Assembly: GCA_963575745.1 (NCBI GenBank)
Contig: CAUYUJ010018882.1
Coordinates: 99,833 to 163,832 of the forward strand
Reading direction: 5' to 3'
Origin: Prorocentrum cordatum
Lineage: Eukaryota; Sar; Dinophyceae; Prorocentrales; Prorocentraceae
Length of the DNA: 64,000 bases
Numbering within the stretch: position 1 is the stretch's first letter; each line of letters starts with the position of its first letter. Of the stretch, positions 1 through 10,683 are shown in pieces. The notes beneath the pieces are model-generated. The model was given only the letters and a program-made list of their open reading frames with translations. It ran no database searches and was not told the DNA's origin. The position numbers and the translations under genes were made by a program.

Positions 1-193
1 CCTCCCTGAGCCTATCCCCCCGAATGTTGCCCCCGATGGTGCCAGGGTGGGGTGGCGCCGTCCTTCGATGCGGTCTGCACGCTCATCGGGCGGCGACGAG
101 GAGCCACGAGAGCGGGCCACGCTAGCGTGGGTTCAGAGCAGGAGTCATTGAGCCTGAGCCCATTGGCCGAAGGCCCACGGCACCGTGGATAGA

Positions 194-361
194 GGCCTCC
201 TAGATGGGGTCGGAGTAGATCGGGTCGGAGGATCTCGCCGCAATGCATCGGCGACGTCGGCGTGGAGAAAACTGGGCCCCCACATCGAGCCGCATCGCCG
301 ATGCATCGCCGATAAGGCGCGATCCTCCGACCCGCTCTACTCTGACCCCATCTAGGAGGCC
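194..361. mobile_element. Foldback (MITE-like) element, family E copy 1
   Basis: Both ends carry a 41-bp inverted repeat (194-234 and 321-361) starting GGCCTCCTAGATGGGGTC, with two mismatches between arms. The interior is itself semi-palindromic, built on GATGCATCGCCGATG. No coding capacity and no clear target duplication. A second copy with the same ends lies at 62324-62549, so this is a dispersed family and not a chance hairpin. The transposase type is unknown. Confidence 0.75.
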
Positions 362-580
362 CAAAAAACAAAGCCTTGACAACTAATTTGGAGATCCCAA
401 AACCGTGTGGTGACAGACCATGCGGTGACGTCGGACCCCCAAGAGACCTCACCGCACGGTCCGTCACTGCACGGTCTTGGGACCCTGGAGGCCCTAGTCG
501 CCGGAGACGTCCTCGGAGGCCTGGAGTGGAAGTATCCAAGACGAAAGCCGCTCCACGGCGGAGAGCCCGACGACGAAGAT

Positions 581-1095
581 CGGGAGCGGCCAAGAGGGGG
601 GCGTCCAAGAGGGGGAGGTGCAAATCATGACCAGCGGCATGTGCGCGGCCCAGGGGGGAGGCCAGGGACGTAATGAAATAAGAAGAGGCGCCATGAAATC
701 TGCCACGATCTCCCCCCCCCCCTAGTCATCACCCCCCTCTTTGTCGCCCCCGAGAAGAACGGAAGGGCCCCCCTCCAAAGCCGGGGCTGTTCTTAGCCCT
801 CGCTGTCAGCTGTAGGCTGGCGGCGGCCCTCCAGACGGAGTCCGAGGCGCTGCCGTCGCCCCCCCGGCACAGCCGGGCCTCCGTCCCAGAGGAGAGAGGG
901 ATGTCGGGAGCGGCCAAGAGGGGGGTGTCCAAGAGGGGGGGGCGCAACTCATGACAGGCGGCATGTGCGCGGCCCAAGGGGGGGGCCAGGGACGTAACGA
1001 AATAAGAAGGGGCGCCATGAAATCTGGGGAGATATCATGGCCGCCGCCATGATATCCCCCCCCCTTGTCATCACCCCCCTCTTTGCCGCCCCCGA
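581..1095. repeat. Tandem duplication, unit about 324 bp
   Basis: Positions 581-760 and 905-1095 match closely (CGGGAGCGGCCAAGAGGGG, then CATGTGCGCGGCCCA, then GAAATAAGAAG, then TCATCACCCCCCTCTTTG). The second copy has gained an 11-bp perfect hairpin at 1031-1056 (GATATCATGGC, 4-nt loop). Open frames across it are by-products of the repeat. Confidence 0.7.
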
Positions 1096-1125
1096 GAGAC
1101 GGGAGTGGAGAGAATGAGTGTGTAG

Positions 1126-1320
1126 GATGATGTTGCTCCCATCGTACTTAAGGACCCACTCCCAGAGATCACTCGGAACACCCCGAAAAATATCGAAGCG
1201 ATGTCGAACTCGCCTCCCAGGCCCGACACGTGAAGTCCCAGAAGTTTGAGTATTTCCTTGGTGCTCAAAATTCCTGCTGGTGATCTAGGCTAAAGTAGGT
1301 TGGAACACCATAAGTGTAGA
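1126..1320. repeat. Dispersed repeat, family F copy 1
   Basis: Diverged copy of 62567-62772. Shared blocks in order: TTGYTCCCAT..TACTTAA, GACACGTGAAG, TTGG.GCTCRAAATTC, GGCTAAAGTRGGTTGGAACA, CATAAG. No coding frame is conserved between the copies. Function unknown; it may be a non-autonomous element or a retroposed transcript. Confidence 0.6.
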
Positions 1321-1871
1321 AAAGACGAAGGATTGAGGGCACTGATCCTCAGAATTTGAAGAGCGATGGTCCTCAAGCTTGGATACCGTGCAGGACAGAA
1401 GAGGCACGACATCCAAAACGAGGACGACACACAAACTGACCGTACATCGTGAATGAGACTCGTACCCAGCGCGACCTGGTCACGGGACCCCTGAGATCCA
1501 ACGCATTGAAGAAAAACATGGCGACCTAACATAATCAGAGCCCCCAAACCCATGTTTCTGCTGATGCTTATCAAGCCCGATCGATATGTGATGGTCCCGA
1601 CGGCCGAAACTAGGAAACCACGCCCGATGTGAGACAGCACGCAACGCACCGAGCTCAGGAACATACGAGTCGAGAGGCTCCTGCGGAGAATGCTGTCATG
1701 CATGCCTATGCCTTCGCAGTCACTTCGGAAGCTGCTCCATTTGCATGCTCGACGCGGCGTCGCGCGGGTGCTGGCCAGCTTCGGTCCTGCCACTCGACTA
1801 ACGAACGAAAGGGATGAAAAGCGGGGGGAAGAAGGAACGGAACGTAGGAGGAGGAACAAAGGCACATTCTT
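1321..1871. other. No supported gene (downstream flank of scramblase gene)
   Basis: A 191-codon open frame on the minus strand (1290-1865) overlaps the dispersed repeat and has no recognisable motif. It directly follows the scramblase stop codon and may be 3' UTR or intergenic sequence. Confidence 0.4.
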
Positions 1872-2768
1872 CTACTGCCAACCACCGTCATCGCCACCGA
1901 AAACACCATCCGAAGCTCCGTCATTCTTGTCACTCCGTGTGTTGAAATACCTGAAATCAATGAAAAGGCTTAGGGCAATGAGCATCGCTTTCCATTCGGG
2001 ATTCTGGATTTGACCAAACTCGACTTCATAATTGTCGACGTCGTCCGCTGCAATGAATTTGAGGCAATCCGGCACGATCTTCTTCAGGGAAGCCACCTCC
2101 TCACCACTCTTAGCATCGTTCACAGTGAACTTCACTTCCCTGCATGGCCCGCACGGACAAGGGCAGATCAAGCCGAGCTGGCAGCATCCTCCTTTTGCTG
2201 TTAACGTTGGCTCACCGTTCGCGTCCATGAGTTCAAACGTCATGTCACAGCATGCCCAAGGGTCTCTGATCCTACCCAAGGTTTGGCCGGTGACCGCACT
2301 GACGACATCGATAATAGGCCTATTGAAACAGCAGCAGGTGCACTGACAGTCTTTGTGCATGTGGAAGAACTTCTGCGAATTGGAGAGGTCAACCTTTCCG
2401 AAAGGATTGAAACTCCAATCGAACTGATTTTCTGCCGCCTGCGTAGCTTTGGGATCTTGCCCCAAAACAACGACATCGATATCGATTCCGCGACAGTCGC
2501 CGCCGCACTGGCGGTTGCAGAAATCTGTCTGCTCCACAGCAAAAAACAGGTTATGCCCCTGCATCGTCTGCACAACGTACTTGTTCGCCATTTCCAGCTC
2601 CATGTCCACGCCCATCAATTCGCCCATCAGCCCCGCCGCTGTCTCCATCATGTTCATCTTCTCCTCTATCTTCACTTGCTGGAGTGAACTCAACATCATG
2701 AAGGGGTCCACCTGCATCAACTGCATGGGTGCGGCCATCATCTGCTGCTGCGGGGGACCGCCCCACAT
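1872..2768 (-). CDS. Phospholipid scramblase family protein (complete, 298 aa)
   Basis: Full-length, uninterrupted reading frame of the scramblase family (membrane proteins that bind or move phospholipids between leaflets; the human relatives are PLSCR1-4). The N-terminus is Met/Gln/Pro-rich (MWGGPPQQQMM, residues 1-20), as in family members with Pro/Gln-rich leaders. The core runs from about residue 60: FFAVEQTDFCNRQCGGDCRG, a cysteine cluster CQCTCCCFNRP (about 140-151), a second Cys-rich block (CCQLGLICPCPCGPC, about 195-210), and the C-terminal hydrophobic helix in WKAMLIALSLFIDFRYF (about 257-273), which matches the family's single membrane segment. The core is intronless. The start at 2768 is the first Met in a frame open further upstream (GQQQ-M); a splice acceptor just upstream (..GGGGCAG) is possible, so the true N-terminus may lie at 3.85 kb. 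No frameshift or stop, so probably functional. Confidence 0.9.
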   Translation of the reverse strand: MWGGPPQQQMMAAPMQLMQVDPFMMLSSLQQVKIEEKMNMMETAAGLMGELMGVDMELEMANKYVVQTMQGHNLFFAVEQTDFCNRQCGGDCRGIDIDVVVLGQDPKATQAAENQFDWSFNPFGKVDLSNSQKFFHMHKDCQCTCCCFNRPIIDVVSAVTGQTLGRIRDPWACCDMTFELMDANGEPTLTAKGGCCQLGLICPCPCGPCREVKFTVNDAKSGEEVASLKKIVPDCLKFIAADDVDNYEVEFGQIQNPEWKAMLIALSLFIDFRYFNTRSDKNDGASDGVFGGDDGGWQ

Positions 2769-2937
2769 CTGCTGCTGCCCCGGGGAGCAAAACGAGCGCG
2801 CCAGCCCCGTCCTCTCCTCCTTACGCCCCCTTTCCCAGCTCCTTCGTGCAACGGGGGTGGCTGGAGGAGGGAGTGGGGAATAAGTACGAGGATTTCACAA
2901 CTGTTTTGCCAACGAGAGCCTTGCTTGGCTGCCACGT

Positions 2938-3400
2938 GGGTGGAGCTCCCCATGGGACCATGGAACGTGTGAGGGGTGCGCCGAGATGGGGCGGGGCGCC
3001 ATGCGAGCCCTGCCATTGGGGCCATCGGTGGAGCCTCCTGTGGCGCCACGACGCGTGTGAAGGTGTGCCGACATGAGGCAGTTCGCCATGCGAATCCTGC
3101 CGCTGGGGCCCACGGTAGAGCCTCCCGTGGCGCCACGGCGCGTGTGAGGGTGTGCCGACACGGGGCAGTTCGCCGTTCGAATCTTGCTGCTGGGGCCCTC
3201 AGCGGAGCTCCCTGTTGTGCCACGAGACGTGAGAGGGGCGTGCCGAAATGCCACCGCGGCCATCGGTGGAGCTTCCTAAGGGGTCACGACGCGTGCGAAT
3301 GGTGTGCCGAAATAATGCGGGGCGCCATGCGAACCCTGCCACTGGGGCCCCCTTGGAGCTCCATGTGGGGTAACGGAACTCGTAAGGGGTGTGCCGACAT
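2938..3400. repeat. Minisatellite, about 102-bp period, about 4.5 units
   Basis: Units contain GTGGAGC.CC...TGGCGCCACG.CGCGTG, GGTGTGCCGACATG, GGGGCGCCATGCGA and CCTGCCACTGGGGCC. The period is a multiple of three, so several frames stay open on both strands and create long spurious ORFs. It lies between the scramblase ORF and the similar N-terminal exon at 3.85 kb, where an intron would be. Confidence 0.8.
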
Positions 3401-3851
3401 GGGGAACGAGAAATGGGTGATGAGGAGGAATGGGGAGAGAACGGGCGGGGGGATCAAGACAGAAAAGAAAGACGGAACACATGCGCGGCGATGCGGGTTC
3501 GAAACGAGGACTTACCACACTGGAGGGTTGGGAAGAGGGAAGATGAGGATGAGGAAGATTCTCCATGAAACCAATGCGCGGATGCTGACAAGTGCCAACT
3601 TACCCACTGAAGGAAAGGGGACTCCACCATTCGAAGCACCAACCACGGAAGGGCGGGCAACGCGATTGAGGAGGAAGGATGAGGAGGACGTGACGTAAGG
3701 AGCGATATGAGGAGAGGAGGAGGAAGAGGAGGAGCAGGGGGATGAGGAGGAGGAAGGAGACGCGCGGCGCTGCGAAGTCAAACCGAGGACACCCCCCACA
3801 GAAGGCTTGGGAACGAAGAAAGAGGACATTGACGATTAGCACTATTTTTGC
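3401..3851. other. Purine-rich spacer, possible intron sequence
   Basis: GA-rich DNA without a credible gene. Two related blocks, 3483-3535 and 3760-3812 (GCGCGGCG..GCG..GTTCGAAACGAGGAC / AGTCAAACCGAGGAC, then GGAGGGTTGGGA / GAAGGCTTGGGA), suggest a local duplication. Confidence 0.4.
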
Positions 3852-3917
3852 TCCCCGCTGCTGCTGCATGGGGGAGGTCATCATCTGCTGCTGGGGCACG
3901 CCGTCGCCCTTGGATGC
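3852..3917 (-). CDS. Candidate N-terminal exon resembling the scramblase N-terminus
   Basis: The minus-strand frame reads VPQQQMMTSPMQQQ, closely matching the intact gene's N-terminus at 2768 (GGPPQQQMMAAPMQ). It lies about 1.1 kb upstream of that gene on the same strand, with a minisatellite between. Either it is the real first exon of the scramblase gene, or the remnant of a tandemly duplicated paralogue. Exon ends cannot be fixed; CAG triplets at both edges could be splice sites. Too short for certainty. Confidence 0.4.
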
Positions 3918-4474
3918 CCACCGGCGCGCCCGTCCGCAAGGGGAAATATGAAGACTAAGGGTTCAACGAGGTCAGGGGGAGGACGGAGCGGAGGAAAGAA
4001 TCCGAGGAAGGAGACGGGATGCGGGAGGGGGGAGGAAGAGAGAAGATGGTGATCAGGAGGATCGGCAGAAGGGATGAATATCGATAGGATGACATAACAG
4101 GTGGTGGATAAGAGGGAAGCCGGGGGGGACAAGGGAGGAGGAGGAGGCGGAAGAGGAGGGTGAGGGTTAGTGTAAACCAAAGCACGTCAACGATGTTGCA
4201 ATACACCCTCCCTTTAAATTCCCTCGTCATAGATCTCTATCAAATTGTGTTGTGAATGTGGGAAATGGCCCATTAGAAATCAACCATCTGACAATCCTCA
4301 ATCGCGCCAAACCGCAATTCCTGGGACTTCAACGCCGCCGGTCAACGTGACAGCTCCGTCCTGACAACCCTAAACCGTGCCAGATCACCACTCCTGGGAC
4401 TTGGCAGCTGCGCCCTGACAATTCCCAATCGTGCCAGTACACAACTCCTGGGACTCCGAACATACGATTCCTTG
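3918..4474. other. No gene recognised
   Basis: Purine-rich to about 4160, then unique-looking sequence. 4330-4450 has short degenerate repeats around CCTGACAA.CC.AA.CGTGCCAG and CTCCTGGGACTT, about 60 bp apart. Confidence 0.4.
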
Positions 4475-5245
4475 AAGCTGTGGCAAGCTTTGAAAAACGA
4501 ATGCGCGTCGCGCTCAGGCGAAAACCGCATTTCGGAAAAGATCTGCCCTCTATACTTAAAACCGCTGCAAACTTCCAAAACGACTGTGCGCGGCGCCTCA
4601 AGCGAGAGCCACATTTTGAACAAGACCTGTCCTCCACGCTTGAAGTGGTTTCAAACTTTTCAAACGAATGTGCACAACATTAAAACGATAACCATGCTTT
4701 GAAAACCAACCGCCCTTCATCCGTGAGACTACCGCACACTTGAACACAACAAACATGCGCAGCGTTAAACGCGGTAACCACATGTTGAACATCGCCTGCC
4801 CTCCATTCTTGGAGCTACTGCACTGTTAAGACAAATGCGCGTCGCGTTAAGGCGATGACCACATGTTGACAACCATCCGCCCTGCATCGGTGAGTTCGTG
4901 ACACAATCTTAAACAATGAACATTCGCAGACTTACAACGATAACCACATGTTCATAATAACCCGCCCTCTATCCTTGGGACTGCTGCAAACTGTTAAAAC
5001 GAATGCGCGTCGCGTTAAAACGATGACGACCTTTTGCAAACAGCCCGCCCTCCACTCGTGAGACCGTAGCACACTTCAACGAACATGCGCGGCGTTGAAA
5101 AGATATCCACATGTTGAAAATCACGTGCCGTCCATCCGTGGAGCTGTTGCAAGCGTTCAAGATGAACGTGGGCCGCGATAAAAGAACAAGAATCGTACTT
5201 TGAAGCCGTCCGCCGTCCATCCGTGAAAATGCTGCAAACGCCATC
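4475..5245. repeat. Diverged minisatellite M90, about 90-bp unit, about 8-9 copies
   Basis: Recurring order in each unit: AACGAATGCGCGTCGCGTTAA, GCGATGACCACATGTTGA, CCGCCCTCCATCC, TGGAGCTGCTGCAAAC. Copies differ strongly, so the array is old. Inverted, diverged copies of the same unit occur at about 49.57-49.95 kb. Confidence 0.75.
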
Positions 5246-5378
5246 TTCAAGGTCGCAAGCCATGGGGGGTCTCAAGCGACACGCCAGGCTAGCCCTGCCG
5301 ACACGTCTGGGGGAGCGGCACTGCAATCGTGCTTGCACTTAGGGGCTCGCCTGATTTCTTTTCTAAGGAACTGGGCAT

Positions 5379-5635
5379 GATTGGCGGTGTGGCGGCTCCG
5401 TGCTCGCCGTCGCCGCCCCGTCGCCGCCTCGTCGCCGCCCGTCGTCTGGGCCTGGCTGGCGGTCTGGCGTCTCCGTGCTCGCCGTCGCCGCCTCGTCGCC
5501 GCCCGTCGTCTGGGCCTGGCTGGCAGTCTGGCGGCTCCGTGCTCGCTGTCGCCGCCCCGCCGCCGCCCGTCGCCTGGGCCTGCCTGGCGGTCTGGCGTCT
5601 CCGTGCCCGCCGTCGCCGCCCCGCCAAGGCCACAC
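5379..5635. repeat. Minisatellite, about 63-bp unit, 4 copies
   Basis: Four copies of GGCGGTCTGGCGTCTCCGTG, CTCGCCGTCGCCGCC, CGTCGTCTGGGCCTGGCT. All six frames are largely open, giving false Arg/Ala/Pro-rich ORFs. Confidence 0.8.
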
Positions 5636-5639
5636 TTCT

Positions 5640-6871
5640 TTTGTAAACGAATACCATGCGGGCACATGAGCGCGGACGCCGCGCGCGCAAGTCGAAAACA
5701 TTCCAAACACATTGTGGTTTCGACAATGTCAAGACATAACTTCATGAAATCACACGAATCGTACCATACACCCTCGAACAACACCTGCAAACAATCAATA
5801 CATATATCCGCGCGCGCTTTCCGAATTCTACAGACCAATGGAATTTTGTGTTTTAACATTTCAGGCATGCGAGCAGCTTATGCGTGCGCGTCGGACGCCT
5901 TCAACATCGGTCGTGCGCCTGACAAGGTCACAATCCCGAGTAACTTATACCATGCGGGGCACATGCGCGCGGCCGCCGCGCGTGCATGTCGAAATGGCTA
6001 GCGCGGCCGCACGGATGCACCAACCAACACCAAGCACCCATCGCAATCATTTCTGCATGGGTTTTGCAAACCGCATTGCGGGTGGGTGGGCGGGATGTTT
6101 GCGCGAGCAGTGGACTTGACAACTTCAAGTCCGTCCAATGAGCTGCATTACGTAGATTGCCCTGCCTATATTGCGCCACGTGGGTTGCACCACACAGATT
6201 GCACAACATGGTGCGCACCACGTAGATATCCGATCTAACTCTAAAACGCGAGATTGACTCTACCCCCTGGGGTTATCCGTTCCCCTTTATTCCGCACTGC
6301 AATTTACAAATGATGGTGCCACATCGTCCATCGTAAACATGAATTCGTGACATGCCCAGCCGAGCCGCCATCCCATGGTCTGCAAAAAAACACTCTGTGC
6401 GCGCACTCGTCGATCACAAATCATCAGTTCCCAATAATCCCTTGCAAAACATGAGACGAAGTACGCACGCGCGCGTTGTCGCGCGCGTGCAAAAATCCTA
6501 TAAAAACAACCGGTTTCGCAGAGGTTTCAAAGCCGAGTGTCCCAGCAACCTATAAAACAGACAAGGTTTCGCAACGCTGAATTTCAAAACGAAGCTTGCG
6601 CGCGGTGTTGGAACTTCTCGGACAAACAGTTGCTCTTCAACATATTCCTGCCGTGCTACCAAACTGGTTTCATGTCGAAATCGTCCGAACGCCCTTGCGC
6701 ACGTGCCGTCGCGAGAATCCTTTGCAACAAATGGAACGAAGTGCACCCGCGTGCGTCGTCGCGCGCGCATGCCGGAACCCGTCAAACACCTTCGGGCTCG
6801 CAGCGGTTCCAAATCGAGTCTCTAAAGTAAAATCAACACAAACAAAGGACATCGCAACGTCAGCTTTTGTG
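5640..6871. repeat. Repeat array R, first unit (5' part)
   Basis: First recognisable copy of the roughly 1.3-kb CG-rich unit that recurs to 22.2 kb. It has the block ACCATGCGGG..CACATG.GCGCGG (5651, 5949), the CACCAACACCAAGCACCCATCGCAATC block with GCGGGTGGGTGGGCGGGATG (6016-6100), a GCACCACGTAGATTG-type short repeat (6130-6235), and the GCACGCGCGCGTCGTCGCGCGCGCATGCC block with GGTTTCGCAA (6430-6870). The unit stops at the (TA)n tract at 6872 and resumes at about 12.4 kb. Confidence 0.7.
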
Positions 6872-6888
6872 CATATATATATATATAC

Positions 6889-6925
<37 letters not shown>

Positions 6926-7259
6926 GACACCCCCTCCCAGCACGCATTCCTGGCCTTTTTTCCTGTTGGCGTTGTTGTACACTCCTCTTCCTTTCCTTTC
7001 CCCGTCTTCCTACATTCCCTTTCCTTTCCCTCCCCTTCCTTGCTGCACTCCCCTTCCCTTCCCTCCTGTTCCTCGCTTGCATCCCCCCCCTTGGCGTCAG
7101 CGGTGGCGTGTTTTCAACTCCACTCGCGCGCGCGCTCTGGCCGCTGGGCTGGCCAACACAGAACGGCAGCGCACTGTAGAAGATGCGCGCGGCGCCTTCC
7201 CCCGAAAAGGGAGCCCAGAGCTTGTGGCGACCATTCTGCACATACGATGGGCCGCCGAA

Positions 7260-7640
7260 CCTTATGTTTTCACAAGAGTTGTTTGAAATTTCGATATGGG
7301 AATCACAGAAACCATACGATTTTACATATATGTTTGAGATTGTTTGTTTTTCGGCCCTCCGAGCGAAAATCAGCGCCTCAGCTTCCCAGGACTCCGAATC
7401 TCAGGAATTTCTTTGGAAACGCAAGGGTTTGCGCCCCCATGCTTCGGAAACCATATGTTTCCACAGAGAAGTTGGAGATTTCTTGGGATGGGAATCGCGG
7501 AAGCCATATGTTTCCACATAAATGTTTGACACGTTTCGTTTCTGGCGCCTCCGAACGAAAACGCACCAGCCCCGCAGGGCTCCGAATCTCAAAAATCTAT
7601 GTGAAAACAAAGGCTTTGGCACTCCCTTGCTTCGCAAGCC

Positions 7641-7704
<64 letters not shown>

Positions 7705-7860
7705 CACAGAGATGTTTGACATCTCTGGGCTCTGGGAAGCTGAGGCGCTGATTTTCGGAGGGCCAAAAACACAAAAATCAAACATCTCTGTGAAATCAAA
7801 TGGTTTCTGTGATTTCCATGTCAAAAATCTCAAACGTCTATGTGAAAAAAACAGGGTTGG
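7260..7860. repeat. Inverted/tandem repeat around a 63-nt poly-T tract
   Basis: Direct repeats containing GAAACCATATGTTT.CACA and CTCCGA..GAAAA..CGCC..AGC lie at 7260-7610. A block at 7727-7830 is their reverse complement (7297-7400 pairs with it: GGCCCTCCG..GAAAATCAGCGCCTCAGCTTCC). The uninterrupted T run covers 7642-7704. Confidence 0.75.
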
Positions 7861-7870
7861 GGGGCCTCTT

Positions 7871-8300
7871 GGGCTCCGGAGGAGGAGGAGGAGGAGGAGG
7901 AGGAAGAGGAGGGGGTGGAGGTGGAGGAGGAGGAGGAGGACTAAGCAGTGGAGGAGAAGGATGAGGAAGGGGGAGGAGGGCAGGCGAGCGTGCCTTTGCG
8001 CCGTGCAAAGCAATAGTACCTAAGCGCACTACACACACTGACGCGGCACAGAACGGATCAGCTGCATGAGAGATGCGACGCGAATACTAGAAGCAGTATT
8101 GCACACAGCGGCGGGAGGGAGCGATGTGATGCGCAGCAGCAGCAATCGCAAGGAGCGACACGTCGCGAATTCGGAACGGGCAGAGCGGCACGCAGGTACC
8201 CCGTCTGGGGCGAACTAGCACACCTGCGACCGCGGCCGCAAGGCGCGCCTACGCCCGAGACACCTGCGCGCGCGCTGCCCGTGGTCTGCCGATCGCGCGC
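7871..8300. other. GGA microsatellite and unannotated flank
   Basis: (GGA)n at 7874-7985. The rest (7986-8300) lies just downstream of the broken P-loop gene on the minus strand and may be its 3' flank. Nothing recognisable. Confidence 0.5.
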
Positions 8301-10515
8301 TCACTCGGCCGCGACAAGTACGCCGTCCGCGGCCGCCCCGCTGCTCGATGCCGATGCGCCCCCCCTCTGCGCTTCCTCCTCCATGATCTGCTCGAGCCCC
8401 TGCTCCAACGACATGTCGTTCTTCTTCTGGGGCGGCGACGTGGAACTGAGGTCGATGCAGCCGCTGTGGCCTGGCTGGAGCTTGAGGTTCCTCCACGCGC
8501 CAGGCTCAGCATTGATGCGCTTGGTCGGCGCCGCCTCTGGCGTGCGCGGCGCAGCAGGAGCGGCCTCGGGGACCTCGCCAGCGCCCTCGCCCCCATGATC
8601 CTCGCCGACAGGGCCGAAGAAGTCCAGCTCGTCGAAGTCCTCGGGCGGGTTGAGCGGGGGCTCCTCCATCGCTGGCGCGTCCGCGGCCGCCCCCGCGGCC
8701 TGGTCGTCGCTGGCGCGCGCCGCGGCGGCGTTGCGGGCGGACTCCATGTGCTTCGCCATGAGCTCGGCCATGTCCCTCTTCTCGAACGAGAGCAAGCGGT
8801 CGAACTCCTCGGTGTCGCGGCGAACGCCGGAGTCCTGCAAAGTACGCCCAGAATGCCTTGCCTGCCTCTGGCATCAAGCGCCCCTCGTACAGCGGATACT
8901 TCTCGACAGCGCTATTCTGGCCAGCTGGGCGGAAGTAGAGAGCGAACTTCGCGTTGATCAATCTGTAGCAGCGCTGCAGCATCGCCCCGACCTGACTGCT
9001 GGAGAAATGATCGGGGAAGGCAGGCAATATCATGTCGGTCAGGAACTGCGTCGTCTCCTTCGCCTTGTCGCCGCCCGCGACGGCAAATGCCCAGTCTTCG
9101 GGCGACGGTTCGGCGGCCGCGTTGCATTCGTTCCCCCCGCCGAACCTCGCCCGGCCCCGCGCGAACTTCGCCGCGCCCCACCTGACGCAAGTCATCGCCT
9201 GCATCTGGGTCGGGTCGAAGAACGCCTGCGGCAGGGCAAAAATAGCTGGGCGCGTCGCCCCATCGACGGAGATATCTCGCGTCGCGCAGGACGCGCGCGA
9301 GATAACGCCAGCGTCGGGCAACGCGGCCGCAGCCAGCTTTCCCCCCGCCCGAACCTCGAGCACGCGGGGCCGCTGGTCGGAGAGGCCTCCGTCGGCGAAT
9401 ATGCATGGGGCCCATTTCTCCCCGACCTCCCCGCGGGAGAAGTCCATCTCGGCCGACGCCCGCGCCGCCGCGACGACATTAGTGCCCTGCGCCTTCTCCA
9501 TGTCTGCGTGCCAGCGCGCCACGGCCATCGCCAGGATGTACATGAGAGGTGTCTTGCCGAACCTGGCCTCGCCAATGGTGAGCAGCGTGTTCGTAAACAG
9601 CGCCTTGATGATGCGCTTTGCGATGTCCAGATGCTCTGGGCGAATATCATGAAGTAGGCACGGGTAATGCGTCTCTTTGACAGCAGAGTGGTCCCTGTCC
9701 TAGATCTTCTTGAGCACCCTGTCAGTAAGCTCCCGCCTGAAATCGTGACTGGGACTATCTGTGTCGGCGAGCTGATGCTCAACCCACAACATTTGCTGGC
9801 AATCGAAATTCCCGCGTGGCGCCTCTGCCATGATGAAGTCGAAGCCGGCGGTGAGCTTTCTCTTCTTCTCATCCACGCTGTCCTCGTCACCAGGCACGGC
9901 GGCCGCTGACGCCGCGGCCGCCGCCTCGAAGTGCCAATGCTTGAACAAGATGCCACCCATGCTCTCGAAGATCTTGTACATCGTCCTCAGCGTCGCGTAG
10001 CGGTCGCGTATCCAGTGCGAGATAGGGGGCTCGCCGACGATCAGCCCCCGCTGAATGGCATTGAACTTCTCGTTGTTGAGGATCTTGATGTACTTCACCA
10101 CCGAGTAGTTCTCGCCCGCAGGCTTCGACACGTGCATATTGAGACGCATCGGGATCTCTGTCTCCACGGGAAACCCCAGAGGCGGCGGCAGTTTGTTGCA
10201 CTCCCCCTTCGACATGAGTCTCTCGACTGCGCCCCAGTCGATAGGTGGCGAATCGCCTGGGACAGCGACCGCGTCCACGATCCAGCTGGTTGTCTTCTGT
10301 GCGGTGCCCTCCCATGGCTTGAGGGGCAAGTCCCGCGTGGTCGCGCTGCCTGGGCGGCTGACGTCGTTGCCGACCGTCATCGCTTTTGCGAGCATCGCAG
10401 GGGGCTTCTTTGTGACTGCCGCCGCGGCAGTGCGCTTGAGGGCATCTTCGGTGCGGTTCGGGCGCTCCACGGCCTTGCCGAGGGAGACCATTCCCATGGC
10501 CTGCACGTCGGCCAT
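8301..10515 (-). pseudogene. Broken gene for a large P-loop-containing protein of unknown function
   Basis: One long coding-like frame on the minus strand, interrupted by an in-frame TAG (9700-9702) and a one-base frameshift near 8845; bridging both gives about 740 codons. The chosen start, Met at 10515 (MADVQAMGMVSLGK), follows a good acceptor (CTTTGCCTGCAG). The N-terminal third has GDSPPIDWGAVERLMSKGE and a conserved-looking SHWIRDRYATLRTMYKIFE. After the TAG comes LTIGEARFGKTPLMYILAM (Walker A, G-x4-GKT, at 9550-9573), then PCIFADGGLSDQ as a possible metal-binding or Walker B-like segment, MTCVRWGAAKFARG, and MILPAFPDHFSSSQVGAMLQRC. The tail is Ala/Glu-rich. From memory it resembles large multicopy uncharacterised dinoflagellate ORFs with the same layout, but I cannot name a family. 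It lies inside the TA-flanked block, downstream of the coiled-coil ORF on the same strand. Confidence 0.6.
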
Positions 10516-10683
10516 CGCAGGAGACTCCTGGCCGGCCTGCAGGCAAAGGCAGCGGGCTCGAGCCAGTGCGCCTGCGGCGGGGAGAGAGAGGGGGAGAGAG
10601 TGGAAGGCGGGCAGTTTCGACTGCAGGGCGCTATCATGTTTGAACCCCACGCACGGGTGATCTTTATTCAAGATCCCCCGACT

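Noticed and set aside
1290-1865. 191-aa minus ORF after the scramblase gene
   Set aside because: No motif, overlaps dispersed repeat F, not shared by the other F copy.
2738-3698. Overlapping 120-240-codon ORFs next to the scramblase
   Set aside because: The 102-bp minisatellite period is a multiple of three, so frames stay open by default.
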